A stretch of DNA of 64,000 nt from Euryhalocaulis sp050486445 (GCA_050486445.1 JBJHDH010000015.1:7065-71064), one strand, 5' to 3'; shown: positions 18,530-28,543, counted from the stretch's first letter. Made by a program: numbers and translations. The notes: generated from the letters alone by a model not told the origin.

Positions 18530-19750
18530 ATGAAGGCGCGGAATGGCGGCCGCCTGCGAGCGGCCATCACACGCTGGTTTCCAGAACGGCAGATTTATCA
18601 CCGGGCGGAAGGGAAAGTTTCCTACGTCACCATATCCACAGGCGTGCAGCTCGCATGTGTCGGCGCCCTTGTCATGGTCGCGGCGTGGCTTGCTTTCGCG
18701 TCCACGAGTTTCGCGCTGCGCGGCCACGCTATCGACATTCGCGCCGCTGCTTCGCAGAGCAAGCTGGCGCGCTATGAGCGTCTGTTGCAGGAGGCGCGCT
18801 CACGCGAAGCTTCCGCGCTGGCGCTGCTGGAAACCCGCACCAGCGAATTCCGTCAGATCGCCGACGATTTTGAAGTCCGGCACGCTGCCCTGCGCGTGCT
18901 GATGGGCGACGATTCCGACCTGACCGCGCCCACAACCCGGGTTGCCGCCACACCTGCTGTCGCAGCAACGGCGCAGAGCCAGGCTCCGGCCCGGCCCGCG
19001 CAGATGCACGCGGTTGCGTTGCGCGGCGACGCCGCGGATCAGCCCGCGGCCCTGCGCATCGCAGCCCTGCGTGTCGAACAGGAACGCATGATGTCTCTGG
19101 CCGCGGATGTCGCCGAGGCGCGCATCACCGCGGCCCGCGAAGCCATTGCAATGGCCGGACTGAAAGTCGAAGACCTGCTCGCCGAACCGGCGCAGGGGGT
19201 TGGCGGACCGCTGGTAGAGCTGGACCTGTCCGAGATCGCGCCGGGTCTGGACCTGGACGAGGAATTCGGCGAGCGCTTCGCTGAAGTCGCCGAGCGCGTG
19301 GCCGAGGCCGAGGATCTCGCCCGCGCCATCGCCGCCGCACCCTTCCGCACGCCGGTGCCTGTCGATCATCGCGTCTCCAGCACGTTCGGTGGCCGCGTCG
19401 ATCCGTTCACACGGCGCACTGCCTATCACACCGGGCTGGACCTGGCCGCCTATCATCGCGCTCCGGTGGTGACTACCGCCGCGGGCGTGGTCAGCTTTTC
19501 GGGCTGGCGCGGCGGCTATGGCCGTACGATCGAGGTGGACCATGGCAACGGGTTCAAGACCCGCTATGGCCATCTGTCACAAATCCATGTCGAGACGGGC
19601 GATAAGGTCAGCGCCGGTGACCTGATCGGATCCATGGGGTCTACTGGAAGAAGCACGGGCACCCACCTTCATTATGAGGTATGGTTCCAGGGCAAAGTCC
19701 AGGATCCCTCCAAATTCTTGAAAGCCGGCAGACATGTTCAACAAAGCTAA
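18530..19750 (+). CDS. M23 (LytM) peptidase, membrane-anchored
   Basis: A 406-residue protein from the ATG at 18530, which follows a GAGGG site; ATGs at 18455 and 18488 are alternatives. One transmembrane helix (LACVGALVMVAAWLAFASTSFAL) precedes an Ala/Glu/Arg-rich coiled coil. The C-terminal LytM domain carries the zinc-site motifs HTGLDLAAYH and GTHLHYEVW, with RYGHLSQIHV between, so it is probably an active peptidoglycan endopeptidase. It overlaps the bactofilin gene by 17 bases, a pairing known in alphaproteobacteria for local wall remodelling. Confidence 0.92.
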   Translation: MKARNGGRLRAAITRWFPERQIYHRAEGKVSYVTISTGVQLACVGALVMVAAWLAFASTSFALRGHAIDIRAAASQSKLARYERLLQEARSREASALALLETRTSEFRQIADDFEVRHAALRVLMGDDSDLTAPTTRVAATPAVAATAQSQAPARPAQMHAVALRGDAADQPAALRIAALRVEQERMMSLAADVAEARITAAREAIAMAGLKVEDLLAEPAQGVGGPLVELDLSEIAPGLDLDEEFGERFAEVAERVAEAEDLARAIAAAPFRTPVPVDHRVSSTFGGRVDPFTRRTAYHTGLDLAAYHRAPVVTTAAGVVSFSGWRGGYGRTIEVDHGNGFKTRYGHLSQIHVETGDKVSAGDLIGSMGSTGRSTGTHLHYEVWFQGKVQDPSKFLKAGRHVQQS

Positions 19751-20288
19751 AGACGACAACACGCCCATGGCCGACCCGCTTAACATCCAGACGCCGCAAC
19801 CTGCGCGGCGCCGCGCATCGGCCGGAGGAGCAGCCTCCATTCTCGGCCCCGATCTCGTCATTACCGGAACTGTGTATTCCGAAGGCGAAATCCAGCTCGA
19901 TGGCGCTGTGGAGGGCGACGTGCGCGCCGGATCGCTGACGCTGGGCGAGAACGCTTCGATCAAGGGCGAAGTGGAGGCAGACCTCGCCGTGATCCACGGC
20001 CATCTGATCGGCTCGCTGCGCGCGCGGGAAGTGCGTCTGGCCGCCAGCTCGCGCATTGAAGGCGACATCATCCACTCCACGCTCAGCATTGAGGCCGGCG
20101 CCTATTTCGAAGGCCAGTGCCGCCGCGCCGACGATCCGCTGTCCGAGTCTCGTTCTAAAACCAATTCCGCCAGCCAGCCGAAAAAACCCGGCGCCGCGCC
20201 CTTTTATCCGGGCGGCGCTCCCGCGGCGGCCGCCCCCTCCGGCACTTCGGCCAGCGTGCCGGCCGACAAGGCGCTCAACGCAGGCTGA
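19734..20288 (+). CDS. Bactofilin
   Basis: A 184-residue bactofilin: a flexible N-terminus, then a right-handed beta-helix core (residues ~38-130, e.g. ASILGPDLVITGTVYSEGEI, GEVEADLAVIHGHLIGSLRA), then a Pro/Ala-rich tail. Bactofilins polymerise without nucleotide into membrane-associated scaffolds; with the adjacent M23 peptidase this suggests control of cell shape or stalk-like growth. It ends in a strong terminator. Confidence 0.94.
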   Translation: MFNKAKDDNTPMADPLNIQTPQPARRRASAGGAASILGPDLVITGTVYSEGEIQLDGAVEGDVRAGSLTLGENASIKGEVEADLAVIHGHLIGSLRAREVRLAASSRIEGDIIHSTLSIEAGAYFEGQCRRADDPLSESRSKTNSASQPKKPGAAPFYPGGAPAAAAPSGTSASVPADKALNAG

Positions 20289-20315
20289 TTCAGTCGCGTT
20301 CGATTGTGACAAAAG

Positions 20316-20344
20316 ACAGCCCCGGACTCCGTGTCCGGGGCTGT
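20316..20344. terminator. Bidirectional rho-independent terminator (bactofilin / prfB)
   Basis: A perfect 12-base inverted repeat ACAGCCCCGGAC / GTCCGGGGCTGT with a five-base loop, flanked by AAAAG on the left and TCTCTTT on the right. It lies between two convergent genes. Confidence 0.9.
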
Positions 20345-20366
20345 TCTCTTTCAGCTTTGATGTCTT

Positions 20367-21498
20367 CTAAGCATCAAGGTCTTCGACCTCGGCTGTCTCG
20401 CCGCCCAGCCGCGCAGCCAGCGACGCCGCCATGAAGCGGTCCAGATCGCCATCCAGCACGCCTTGCGTATCGGATGTCTCCACGCCGGTGCGCAGATCCT
20501 TCACCATCTGATAGGGCTGCAACACATAAGAGCGGATCTGCCGGCCCCAACCGATCTCGGTCTTGGAGTCGGCCTCGGCCTGGGCCGCTTCCTCGCGTTT
20601 GCGCAGTTCCGCTTCATAAAGTCGCGCGCGCAGCATTTCCCAGGCCGTGGCGCGATTCTTGTGCTGGCTGCGGTCGGCCTGGCACGCCACGACAATGCCG
20701 GTGGGCATATGGGTCAGACGCACCGCGCTGTCGGTCTTGTTGATGTGCTGGCCTCCGGCGCCCGACGCGCGATAGGTGTCGGTGCGCACATCCTTGTCCA
20801 GAATCTCGATCTCAATCGTGTCATCGACCTTCGGATAGACCCAGGCGCTGGCAAAGCTGGTGTGCCTGCGGGCGTTGGAGTCGAAAGGCGAGATGCGCAC
20901 CAGACGATGCACCCCGGATTCGGTTTTCAGCCAGCCATAGGCGTTCTCGCCCCTGACCAGCACCGTGGCGGACTTGATCCCCGCCTCCTCGCCCGGACTT
21001 TCCTCTACAATCTCGGTTGCATATCCCCGCGCATTGGCCCAGCGCAGATACATGCGCAGCAGCATCTGCGCCCAGTCCTGGCTCTCCGTTCCCCCTGCCC
21101 CGGCATGGATTTCTAGATAGGAATCATTGCCGTCCGCCTCGCCGGACAGCAGCGCGGCCAGCTCTGCCTCCGCAGCGCGGGCGGCGAGCGTCTCCAGCAC
21201 CTGCGCCGCCTCGTCCAGCAACGCGGCCTCACCCTCGGCGTCAGCGATCTCCGCCAGCTCCAGCGTGTCGGACAGCTCTGATTCCAGCATCCGCACCGCA
21301 CCGATGGAAGAATCCAGCCGGTTGCGCTCGCGCATCAGGCTTTGCGCACGACCAGGATCGTTCCACAACGCCGGGTCTTCGGCGCGGGCGTTCAGTTCGT
21401 CCAGACGGCGGTTCGCGCTATCCCAGTCAAAGACGCCTCCTCAGCAGTTCAATCGACTGCTTGATCTGCTCGGCGCGGGATTCGATGTCGGCTCGCAT
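20367..21498 (-). CDS. prfB: Peptide chain release factor 2 with programmed +1 frameshift
   Basis: RF2 (376 residues after frameshifting), which reads UGA and UAA stops. A 23-codon first frame starts at 21498 (MRADIESRAEQIK) and runs into CTT TGA C, with the stop at 21427-21429. Shifting +1 there continues as DWDSANRRLDELNARAEDP and on through the catalytic GGQ loop (SGAGGQHINKTDS). AGGAGG (21436-21441) lies three bases before CTT, the spacing of the classic autoregulatory site. The coding join on the minus strand is 21498-21430 then 21428-20367. Confidence 0.96.
21426..21441 (-). promoter_or_regulatory. RF2 programmed frameshift site
   Basis: Minus-strand AGGAGG CGT CTT TGA C. The internal Shine-Dalgarno-like sequence, the slippery CTT codon and the in-frame UGA followed by C match the conserved prfB recoding signal. 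Low RF2 delays termination at UGA and favours the +1 slip, so the protein controls its own synthesis. Confidence 0.95.
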
Positions 21499-21596
21499 GA
21501 TGTCGAAAAATCCAAGGCCCGGAGAATGGCCGCATAATGGGGGGTATGAATAGACGGAACAAACGCGCCCGGAGACGCGGCGTCAATATGGAGGCG

Positions 21597-24068
21597 TCAA
21601 TAAATGCCGTCGAGCCGCGCCGGCGCGGCCGGCTCCGCTTCCGTGGGCGCCGCCGCGGCGACCGCTGGCGGAGCGATCATCGAGGACGCGCCGCCACGAC
21701 CGAAATCGCCAGCTCCCGGAATGCGAAAACCTCCGCCCTGCGAAGACGACGAAGCCATGCTGCGCCCCGGCTCCGTGCCCGGACGGAACGCCTCCAGAAT
21801 GGAGCCCGCCGAGCCAAACCCCATACGCTCGCCGCTGCGCGGATTGATCGGAACCAGACTTGCGCCCGGCGGCACGCGGAAGGGCACATCGGCGACGCCA
21901 TCCAGCGCGGCCATGAAGAAGTCGCGCACGATCGGAGCCGCGGTGCGGCCGCCTGTCTCGCCGTATCCGAGATCGCGCGGCTGGTCGTAGCCAATATAGG
22001 CGCCAGCCACCAGGTCCGGCGAATAACCGATGAACCAGGCGTCCTTATGGTCGTTGGTGGTGCCGGTTTTGCCGGCCAGCGTCTTGCCGACGGCGCGCAG
22101 GCGCGTGGCCGTGCCGCGTTCCACAACGCCCTGCAACATCGAGGTGATTTGATAGGCGGTGACGGGGTCGACGACCTGAGAACGCGCATCGGCCAGAACG
22201 GGCTCTGCTTGGCCGGTCCACTCCGTCGCCGCGCAGCCGTCGCACAGGCGCGCATCGTGGCGATAGATGGTCACGCCGTAACGGTCCTGCACCCGGTCGA
22301 TGACGCTGGGCGTCACCTTGATGCCGCCATTGGCCAGCACCGAATAGGCGCCCATCATGCGCCACAGCGTCGTTTCCTGTGCGCCCAGCGCAATCGATGC
22401 ATAGGCGGGAACACGGTCGGCGACGCTAAATCGCTCGGCATATTCGGCGATGTGCTCAATGCCGATTTCACGCGCCATCCGCACGGTCATGACATTGCGC
22501 GACTGTTCCAGGCCACGGCGCAGGGTGGAGGGCCCATAAAAATCGTTGGAATAGTTGGACGGCCGGTAATACTGGCCGTCCCCCGCGTCCAGCACGATGG
22601 GCGCGTCCAGCACCACGGTGGAGGGCGTCATGCCGTTTTCCATCGCAGCGGCGTAAGCGATCGGCTTGAACGAGGAGCCAGGCTGCCGCCACGCCTGCGA
22701 CGCGCGGTTGAATTCCGAATGCTGGAAACTGAATCCGCCGACCATCGCCAGCACGCGGCCGGTATGCGGGTCCATCGCCATGAAGGCGCCGGAGACTTGC
22801 GGAACCTGTTGCAGCTCGAACTGGCCCTCGGCCTCGCCCGGCGACACATAGATCACGTCGCCGGAAGAGATCACATTGGCGAGGCTGCGGCCGGTCCAGC
22901 GCACGCCTTCAGCGGGCAGCGCGCCAGTCGAGCCGTCGACAAAGCCCAGATTCGCCGAATTGCCCGAAACCGCCAGCACCAGCGCCGGGCGCCAGTCGTC
23001 CAGATCCGCCAGGGTCTCGATCTCGGCCAGACGTTCCGCCCAGCCGTCGCCGGCGTCGATTTGGGCAAAAGCGCCGCGCCAGCCATGACGCCGGTCATAA
23101 TCGATCATGCCGGCCCGCAGAGCGTCGCGGCCGGCGCGCTGCATTTCCATATCCACGGAGGTGCGCACCGACAGGCCGCCGTCATACAGCGCCCGTTCGC
23201 CGGCCATGGAAACCAGTTGCCGGCGAACCTCCTCGGCGAAATATTCCGCTTCCGGCGTCTGCACGCCGAACCGCAGGCGCGTAACAACCAGATCGTCGGA
23301 GCTGGCCAGACGCGCCTCGTCGCGAGTGATGTAGCCGTTATTCTGCATCCGGCTGAGCACCCAGTTGCGCCGGCTGATCGCTTCGGATTTGGCAGTGTTT
23401 GGATTGTAGTTGTTCGGCGCCTTGGGCAGGGCGGCCAGATAGGCGGCCTCGGCCAGCGTCAGCTCATCCAGCGGCTTGCCGAAATAGTTCAGCGCCGCGG
23501 CGGCCACGCCATAAGACCGCGCGCCGAGATAAATTTCGTTCAGATACAGCTCCAGAATGCGGTCCTTGGAGAGCGTGCGTTCGATTTTCCGCGCCAGCAC
23601 CATTTCGCGGATTTTGCGGTCGAAGGTGCGATCACTGGACAGCAGAAAGTTTTTCGCCACCTGTTGGGTGATGGTCGAGGCGCCCTGAAGCGAACCGCCG
23701 CCCGCGAATTTATAGGCGACATAATTCACTCCGGCGCGGGCGATGCCGACATAATCCAGCCCGTCATGGCGGTAAAAATTCTTGTCCTCAGCGGACAGGA
23801 ACGCCTCAATCACGACAGGAGGGACCGACTCGATCGGCACGAAGGCGCGATTTTCGATCGCGTATTCGGCGATCAGAGTGCCGTCGCCGGCATGGACACG
23901 GGTGGTGATCGCCGGCTCATAATCCGCAAGCTGGGCGAAATCCGGTAGATCATCGGTAACCCGGACCACATAGATCGCGGCATAGGCGAAGACGACGAGC
24001 CCTGCGACCGCCGCCACGGCCATGCCCGCGACCCCGATCCGCAATGTCCATTTCATGCCGGATGTCAT
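21597..24068 (-). CDS. mrcA: Class A penicillin-binding protein 1A
   Basis: An 823-residue bifunctional peptidoglycan synthase. After an N-terminal membrane helix comes the GT51 glycosyltransferase domain (AEDKNFYRHDGLDY, GGSLQGASTITQQVAKN, RKIREMVLARKIE). An OB-like insert is followed by the transpeptidase with SSFKP, SRN (EQSRNVM) and KTGTT. A Ser/Ala/Pro-rich tail ends the protein. It follows an amidase gene in the same direction, so synthesis and splitting of the wall are encoded together. Confidence 0.95.
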   Translation of the reverse strand: MTSGMKWTLRIGVAGMAVAAVAGLVVFAYAAIYVVRVTDDLPDFAQLADYEPAITTRVHAGDGTLIAEYAIENRAFVPIESVPPVVIEAFLSAEDKNFYRHDGLDYVGIARAGVNYVAYKFAGGGSLQGASTITQQVAKNFLLSSDRTFDRKIREMVLARKIERTLSKDRILELYLNEIYLGARSYGVAAAALNYFGKPLDELTLAEAAYLAALPKAPNNYNPNTAKSEAISRRNWVLSRMQNNGYITRDEARLASSDDLVVTRLRFGVQTPEAEYFAEEVRRQLVSMAGERALYDGGLSVRTSVDMEMQRAGRDALRAGMIDYDRRHGWRGAFAQIDAGDGWAERLAEIETLADLDDWRPALVLAVSGNSANLGFVDGSTGALPAEGVRWTGRSLANVISSGDVIYVSPGEAEGQFELQQVPQVSGAFMAMDPHTGRVLAMVGGFSFQHSEFNRASQAWRQPGSSFKPIAYAAAMENGMTPSTVVLDAPIVLDAGDGQYYRPSNYSNDFYGPSTLRRGLEQSRNVMTVRMAREIGIEHIAEYAERFSVADRVPAYASIALGAQETTLWRMMGAYSVLANGGIKVTPSVIDRVQDRYGVTIYRHDARLCDGCAATEWTGQAEPVLADARSQVVDPVTAYQITSMLQGVVERGTATRLRAVGKTLAGKTGTTNDHKDAWFIGYSPDLVAGAYIGYDQPRDLGYGETGGRTAAPIVRDFFMAALDGVADVPFRVPPGASLVPINPRSGERMGFGSAGSILEAFRPGTEPGRSMASSSSQGGGFRIPGAGDFGRGGASSMIAPPAVAAAAPTEAEPAAPARLDGIY

Positions 24069-24160
24069 TCGTCTGGCCCTTCAGTCGTCCAACGTCCCGA
24101 ATAGCCGAAAGTTCTTGGCGATCATATGGCGCCCCGGCCGCGCCGGGCCAAGCCGCCCGC

Positions 24161-25453
24161 TCATCCTCCGGCGTATTGGAGCTGGCGCGCAGTGAAATAA
24201 TCATCGATGGCCTGGGCTGCGGCGCGCATCAGATTCTGGCGGTAAGTAGTTGATGTTAAATTGGCTTCGTCCTGGCGATTGGACATAAATCCCATTTCCA
24301 TCAGAACCGCTGGCACATCTGGCGCCAGAAGAACAGCATATCCCGCCTCTCTGTGGGAATTCCGCAACAGAGGACTGACTTGAACCAACTGACCGATCAG
24401 GATCTCAGCGAAGGCCGAGGACTGGTTTTTGGTGTCGCGGACCGAAAGATCGACCAGAATATCGACCACCTCTGTCGACCGCCCTCCGCCGGCGATCTCC
24501 CTGCCCCAGTCATTCGTCCGTGTCGTGTTGCGGCTGCGCGCCTGACCGGATTCGGACAGGGTGTAGATGGAGGCCCCCCGCGTTTCGCGATTCGCGGATG
24601 CGTCAGCGTGCAGCGAGATGAACAGATCGGCGTTGTGTTGACGCGCGATGGCCACGCGGCGCTCCAGATCCAGATAGATGTCGGTGCTGCGGGTCAGCAC
24701 CACATCGTAACGGCCAGAGGCGTGCAGGATGTCGCGGAGCGCCAGCGCGGCGGCGAGATTAACATCCTTTTCCAGCTTGCCGGTGGCGCCGACCGCGCCC
24801 GAATCCCGGCCGCCATGCCCCGCGTCAATCACAATCACCGGCTTGCTGACCAGCGCCCCAGCGGTGAACCGCGCCTCGGGCGGCGCGCTGGACGCCTCCG
24901 GCGCAAGGGCCTCGGCGACGGCCGTCACGGGTACATCCTGCAACAGCCGTTGCGTGATGCCTGCGCTGGCGACGAATTCCGCCAGCCCTGTGGGGACGAG
25001 GTCGAGGACCTGCCTATAATAAGGCGAATCCGCGCCCGGACTCAGCAGAAACTGGTTCGAAACCTGGACCGGGGCGGTCAGGTCCAGCACCAGACGCGAG
25101 GTCTGCGGGGTATTATGAGCAAAGCGGTACTGGCTAACCATGCCGGCGCCCTGCACACGTTGCTGGCCGCTGGTGACCGGCTCACCCGAAATGGTCCAGT
25201 CGACTCGCGGCATGTCCACCACCAGACGCAGGCCCTGCTCCGCCAGCGTGAACATGCTGTAATCGATGGCCGTATCCGATTCGATCACGACGCGAGTGAC
25301 GGTCGCTTCCGGCCCGATCCGGACGGCGCTGATCTGGGCGGCCTGGACCGCGCCCGCAAGCGCACAAAACCCGGCCAGCGCCATGAAGGCCCAGACAAGG
25401 CCCCTGGACGCCAGATGCGCCGCCATATCCGGAAATGAACGCATCATACCCAC
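24161..25453 (-). CDS. amiC: N-acetylmuramoyl-L-alanine amidase (AmiC-like, AMIN + Amidase_3)
   Basis: A 430-residue exported amidase. A signal peptide (about residues 18-40, ending AVQAAQ) leads into an AMIN domain (residues ~42-150, e.g. GLRLVVDMPRVDW) that targets septal wall or Tol-Pal sites. The Amidase_3 catalytic domain (residues ~205-420) has VIVIDAGHGGRDSGAVG (zinc His), LFISLHADAS and VLMEMGFMSN with the catalytic Glu. It cleaves the peptide stem during daughter-cell separation and is transcribed toward the PBP gene. Confidence 0.94.
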   Translation of the reverse strand: MGMMRSFPDMAAHLASRGLVWAFMALAGFCALAGAVQAAQISAVRIGPEATVTRVVIESDTAIDYSMFTLAEQGLRLVVDMPRVDWTISGEPVTSGQQRVQGAGMVSQYRFAHNTPQTSRLVLDLTAPVQVSNQFLLSPGADSPYYRQVLDLVPTGLAEFVASAGITQRLLQDVPVTAVAEALAPEASSAPPEARFTAGALVSKPVIVIDAGHGGRDSGAVGATGKLEKDVNLAAALALRDILHASGRYDVVLTRSTDIYLDLERRVAIARQHNADLFISLHADASANRETRGASIYTLSESGQARSRNTTRTNDWGREIAGGGRSTEVVDILVDLSVRDTKNQSSAFAEILIGQLVQVSPLLRNSHREAGYAVLLAPDVPAVLMEMGFMSNRQDEANLTSTTYRQNLMRAAAQAIDDYFTARQLQYAGG

Positions 25454-25929
25454 ATCCCAGCCCTGCCGCGCCTTACTGGCTCCGGCGCAAGCACCGGCCC
25501 GATCTTACGGCCGGCGCGGCCTTCACGAAGCTTTTTTCGAGCTTTTTCGACCCCTGACGCAGATTCCAGAGAAACCTGCCACGACTTTAGTGAACGTCCG
25601 GTTGACAAGTGCTTAGAAAATAAGGGCCGCAAAGGGCGCTTTGCAGAGACCGCAAACTGTTGCAGATTGGATGCGGCCCGCGCCGGAATGGCGAAGGCCG
25701 CACGAGAATTGAGCGATCCGGCGGAGTCCACGCCCACGCGGCGTTTGCCGTCCGCCGGAGCGCACGCTGGCCAGCCATTCCGGCCGGCCCCTGACAGGCT
25801 TTGAAACCATGCGCTTCGCCGCCGTTTCCCATCCGCACATTCCAAGCCGATGCGGACCCGGCCGTTCGAGCGCCTATCGCCCGCAACGGCGCGCCCCCGG
25901 CGCGCGCGGCGGGGCAGGAGATTTCATTT
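25454..25929. other. Long rne leader / divergent intergenic region
   Basis: About 475 bases between divergent amiC and rne without a gene. It has TTGACA at 25602-25607 (possible -35), a near-tandem pair of GCTTTTTTCGA / GCTTTTTCGA near 25528-25549 and several GC-rich short inverted repeats. RNase E genes in other bacteria carry long autoregulatory 5' leaders; a similar role here is inferred. Confidence 0.45.
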
Positions 25930-28509
25930 ATGGTGCAGAAAATGCTGATCGATGCATCCCACCCGGAGGAAACCCGGGTGGCGGTGGTCGATGGAAACAA
26001 GCTTGAGGATTTCGACTACGAGACCCAGGCCAAGAAACAGCTTCGGGGAAATATCTATCTGGCGAAAGTGACGCGGGTGGAGCCCTCGCTCCAGGCCGCG
26101 TTCGTGGAATATGGCGGCAATCGCCATGGCTTCCTCGCCTTCAACGAGATCCATCCCGACTATTACCAGATCCCGTTCGAGGACCGGCAAAAGCTGCTGG
26201 AAGCCGAGGCCCGTGAGGCGGATGACGCGGAAGACGAGGACGAAGAAACCTCTGACTCTGATTCCGGGACGGACGCCACGGACGATTCTGAAGTCTCCGC
26301 CGCTGAGGCCGGGGAAGCCGAAACTGCCGAAACCGAAGATGAGGCCGATTCCGGCGACCCGGAGGACGACGCCGTGGCGGAGCTTCCCCCCGTCGAGGCG
26401 GGCGGCGCTGGCCAGGAAGACGACGAGGATGAGGCCGAACGCATCGCTGAACAGGCGGCCAAACGCCGCCGCCGCGCGATGCGCTCTTACAAAATCCAGG
26501 AGGTCATCAAGCGCCGCCAGGTGCTGCTGGTCCAGGTCGTGAAGGAGGAGCGCGGCAACAAGGGCGCGGCGCTCACCACCTATCTGTCGCTGGCCGGGCG
26601 CTATTGTGTGCTGATGCCCAATACCAGCCGGGGCGGCGGCATTTCGCGCAAGATTTCCGACAACGCCGACCGCAGACGGCTAAAGGAAGTGGTGGAGAGC
26701 CTGAACCTGCCCGAGGGGATGGGCGTCATTATCCGCACCGCCGGCTTTTCCCGCACCAAGGCCGAGATCAAGCGCGATTACGAATATCTGCTGCGCCTTT
26801 GGGAGCGCATCCGCGAGGAGACGCTGAAATCCAGCGCCCCGGCGCTGATCTATGAGGAAGGCAACCTCATCAAGCGCGCCATCCGCGACCTCTACGACAA
26901 GGAGATCGACGCGATCCTGGTGGAGGGCGACGAAGCCTATCGCCAGGCCAAGGATTTCATGCGCGTGCTGATCCCCAGTCACGCCAAGAAGGTGCAGCCC
27001 TATAAGGACCGCACGCCGCTATTCATGCGTCACGGCGTAGAACAGCAGATCGACCAGGTCTATCAGCCGGTCGTTCAGCTCAAATCCGGCGGCTATCTGG
27101 TCATCAACCAGACCGAGGCGCTGGTCGCCGTCGATGTGAATTCCGGCCGTTCGACGCGCGAGCGCAATATCGAAGCCACGGCGCTGAAAACCAATCTAGA
27201 GGCCGCAGACGAGGCGTGCCGCCAGATGCGGCTGCGCGACCTGGCCGGCCTGATCGTCATCGACTTCATCGACATGGAGGAGAACAGAAATAATCGCGCC
27301 GTCGAAAAACGCTTGCGTGATGCGCTGAAGGTCGACCGCTCGCGCGTACAGGTGGGCAGGATTTCGCAGTTCGGCCTGCTGGAGATGTCGCGCCAGCGGC
27401 GCCGCGCCAGCGTGTTCGAGGGCTCCAACGAAATCTGCCCGCACTGCAACGGAACGGGCTTTGTGCGCTCCAGCCGCTCGGCAGCGCTTGGCGTGCTGCG
27501 GGCGCTGGAGGAAGAGGCGCTGAAGCGGCGCTCCGCGCTGGTCCGGGCCAAGGCGCCGGCGTCCGTCGCGCTGTATCTGCTGAATGAGAAGCGCGGCGAG
27601 CTGCAGATGTTCGAAAGCCAGTTCGGCATGCGGGTCTATGTCGAGAGCGACGAGAGCCTGACCCCGCCCGACTTCAAGCTGGAACGGCTGGAGGCGCTCT
27701 CCGCGGAAGCGCGCGCCGCCGCCGGGGGTGACGAAGCCGTGATGGTCGAGGCCGACGCGGATGTAGATGTAGACGCTGAGGCTGAGGCTGAGGCTGACGA
27801 AGCCGGAATCAGCGGCGGCGCGGCCACTGGCGGCGGCGGGCGGCGGCGCGGACGGCGGCGGCGCGGCCGCAAGCCCGAGGGCCGCGGCGTAACTCCCGAT
27901 TCCGCGGAGGACGCGGACGAAGCGGGGGCCCAGGATGCAGCGGATGAAGCCCCGGATGAATCCGGAGACGAGGCCGAGGCAGTAGAGACCAAGCCCGGTT
28001 CCGGCGATGCCGATGGCGAAGCCCGCCGCAAGCGCCGCCGGCGCGGACGGCGCGGCGGCCGCGGACGGCGCAAGGAGTCCGAAGCCGGGACGGCCGGGGA
28101 AGCCGCCGAAGACTCCGGAGCTGATGACGCCGAGGGCGAGGACGAGGCGGAATCGCCGGAGGCCGCCGAAGGCATGCAGGTTCTGCAACCCACCGAGGAT
28201 GCGGCCCTGACCGCCTCTGACACGTCCAGCCGGTCGCGGCGGCGTCCCCGCCCGGCGGAAATCGCCGAGGCCGAGGCTGAAATCGAGGCTGAAGCTACGC
28301 CGGAAGCTGAAGACGAGGCGGAAGCCGCGACGGAGGCCGAGCCTGAAACGTCCGGCGCGGCCAAACCGGAATCGGTTGCAAGCGAGGTGGTGGTCGAGTT
28401 CCCGGAGACAGCTACGGCTTCTGCCCCTGCCCCGGCTCCTGAGGCGGAAGCCGAAGCGGAGAAGCGTCCCGCCAAGCGCGGCTGGTGGCAGCGGCGAAGC
28501 GCGGAATAG
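25930..28509 (+). CDS. rne: Ribonuclease E
   Basis: An 859-residue RNase E. The start at 25930 (MVQKMLIDASHPEETRVAVV) has a GGAG site and matches alphaproteobacterial homologues; the upstream in-frame extension is not protein-like. Domains: an S1 RNA-binding domain interrupted by a very acidic insert at residues ~92-180, the 5' sensor, the DNase I-like catalytic core (DVNSG at 402-406 and D446), and the Zn-link CPHC at 503-506. A long C-terminal scaffold alternates acidic stretches and Arg-rich RNA-binding blocks (RRRGRRRRGRK, RRGRRGGRGRRK) and ends in a GWW motif. Confidence 0.96.
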   Translation: MVQKMLIDASHPEETRVAVVDGNKLEDFDYETQAKKQLRGNIYLAKVTRVEPSLQAAFVEYGGNRHGFLAFNEIHPDYYQIPFEDRQKLLEAEAREADDAEDEDEETSDSDSGTDATDDSEVSAAEAGEAETAETEDEADSGDPEDDAVAELPPVEAGGAGQEDDEDEAERIAEQAAKRRRRAMRSYKIQEVIKRRQVLLVQVVKEERGNKGAALTTYLSLAGRYCVLMPNTSRGGGISRKISDNADRRRLKEVVESLNLPEGMGVIIRTAGFSRTKAEIKRDYEYLLRLWERIREETLKSSAPALIYEEGNLIKRAIRDLYDKEIDAILVEGDEAYRQAKDFMRVLIPSHAKKVQPYKDRTPLFMRHGVEQQIDQVYQPVVQLKSGGYLVINQTEALVAVDVNSGRSTRERNIEATALKTNLEAADEACRQMRLRDLAGLIVIDFIDMEENRNNRAVEKRLRDALKVDRSRVQVGRISQFGLLEMSRQRRRASVFEGSNEICPHCNGTGFVRSSRSAALGVLRALEEEALKRRSALVRAKAPASVALYLLNEKRGELQMFESQFGMRVYVESDESLTPPDFKLERLEALSAEARAAAGGDEAVMVEADADVDVDAEAEAEADEAGISGGAATGGGGRRRGRRRRGRKPEGRGVTPDSAEDADEAGAQDAADEAPDESGDEAEAVETKPGSGDADGEARRKRRRRGRRGGRGRRKESEAGTAGEAAEDSGADDAEGEDEAESPEAAEGMQVLQPTEDAALTASDTSSRSRRRPRPAEIAEAEAEIEAEATPEAEDEAEAATEAEPETSGAAKPESVASEVVVEFPETATASAPAPAPEAEAEAEKRPAKRGWWQRRSAE

Positions 28510-28513
28510 ATCC

Positions 28514-28542
28514 AGTGCGGGCGCGCAATGCGCGCCCGCACT
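28514..28542. terminator. Bidirectional terminator between rne and degP
   Basis: Perfect 14-base inverted repeat AGTGCGGGCGCGCA / TGCGCGCCCGCACT separated by one base (about a 12-pair stem with a small loop), followed by CTTATT on the plus strand. It lies between convergent stops. Confidence 0.85.
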
Positions 28543-28543
28543 C

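Noticed and set aside
21537..23948. 803-codon open frame on the plus strand opposite the PBP gene
   Set aside because: It is antisense to a clear class A PBP. Its translation is Arg/His/Gly/Ala-rich with no domain, as expected from GC-rich codon bias.
25801..25929. In-frame N-terminal extension of RNase E
   Set aside because: Pro/Arg/Ala-rich and unlike homologues. The ATG at 25930 has a good ribosome-binding site and the conserved start MVQKMLIDASHPEETR.
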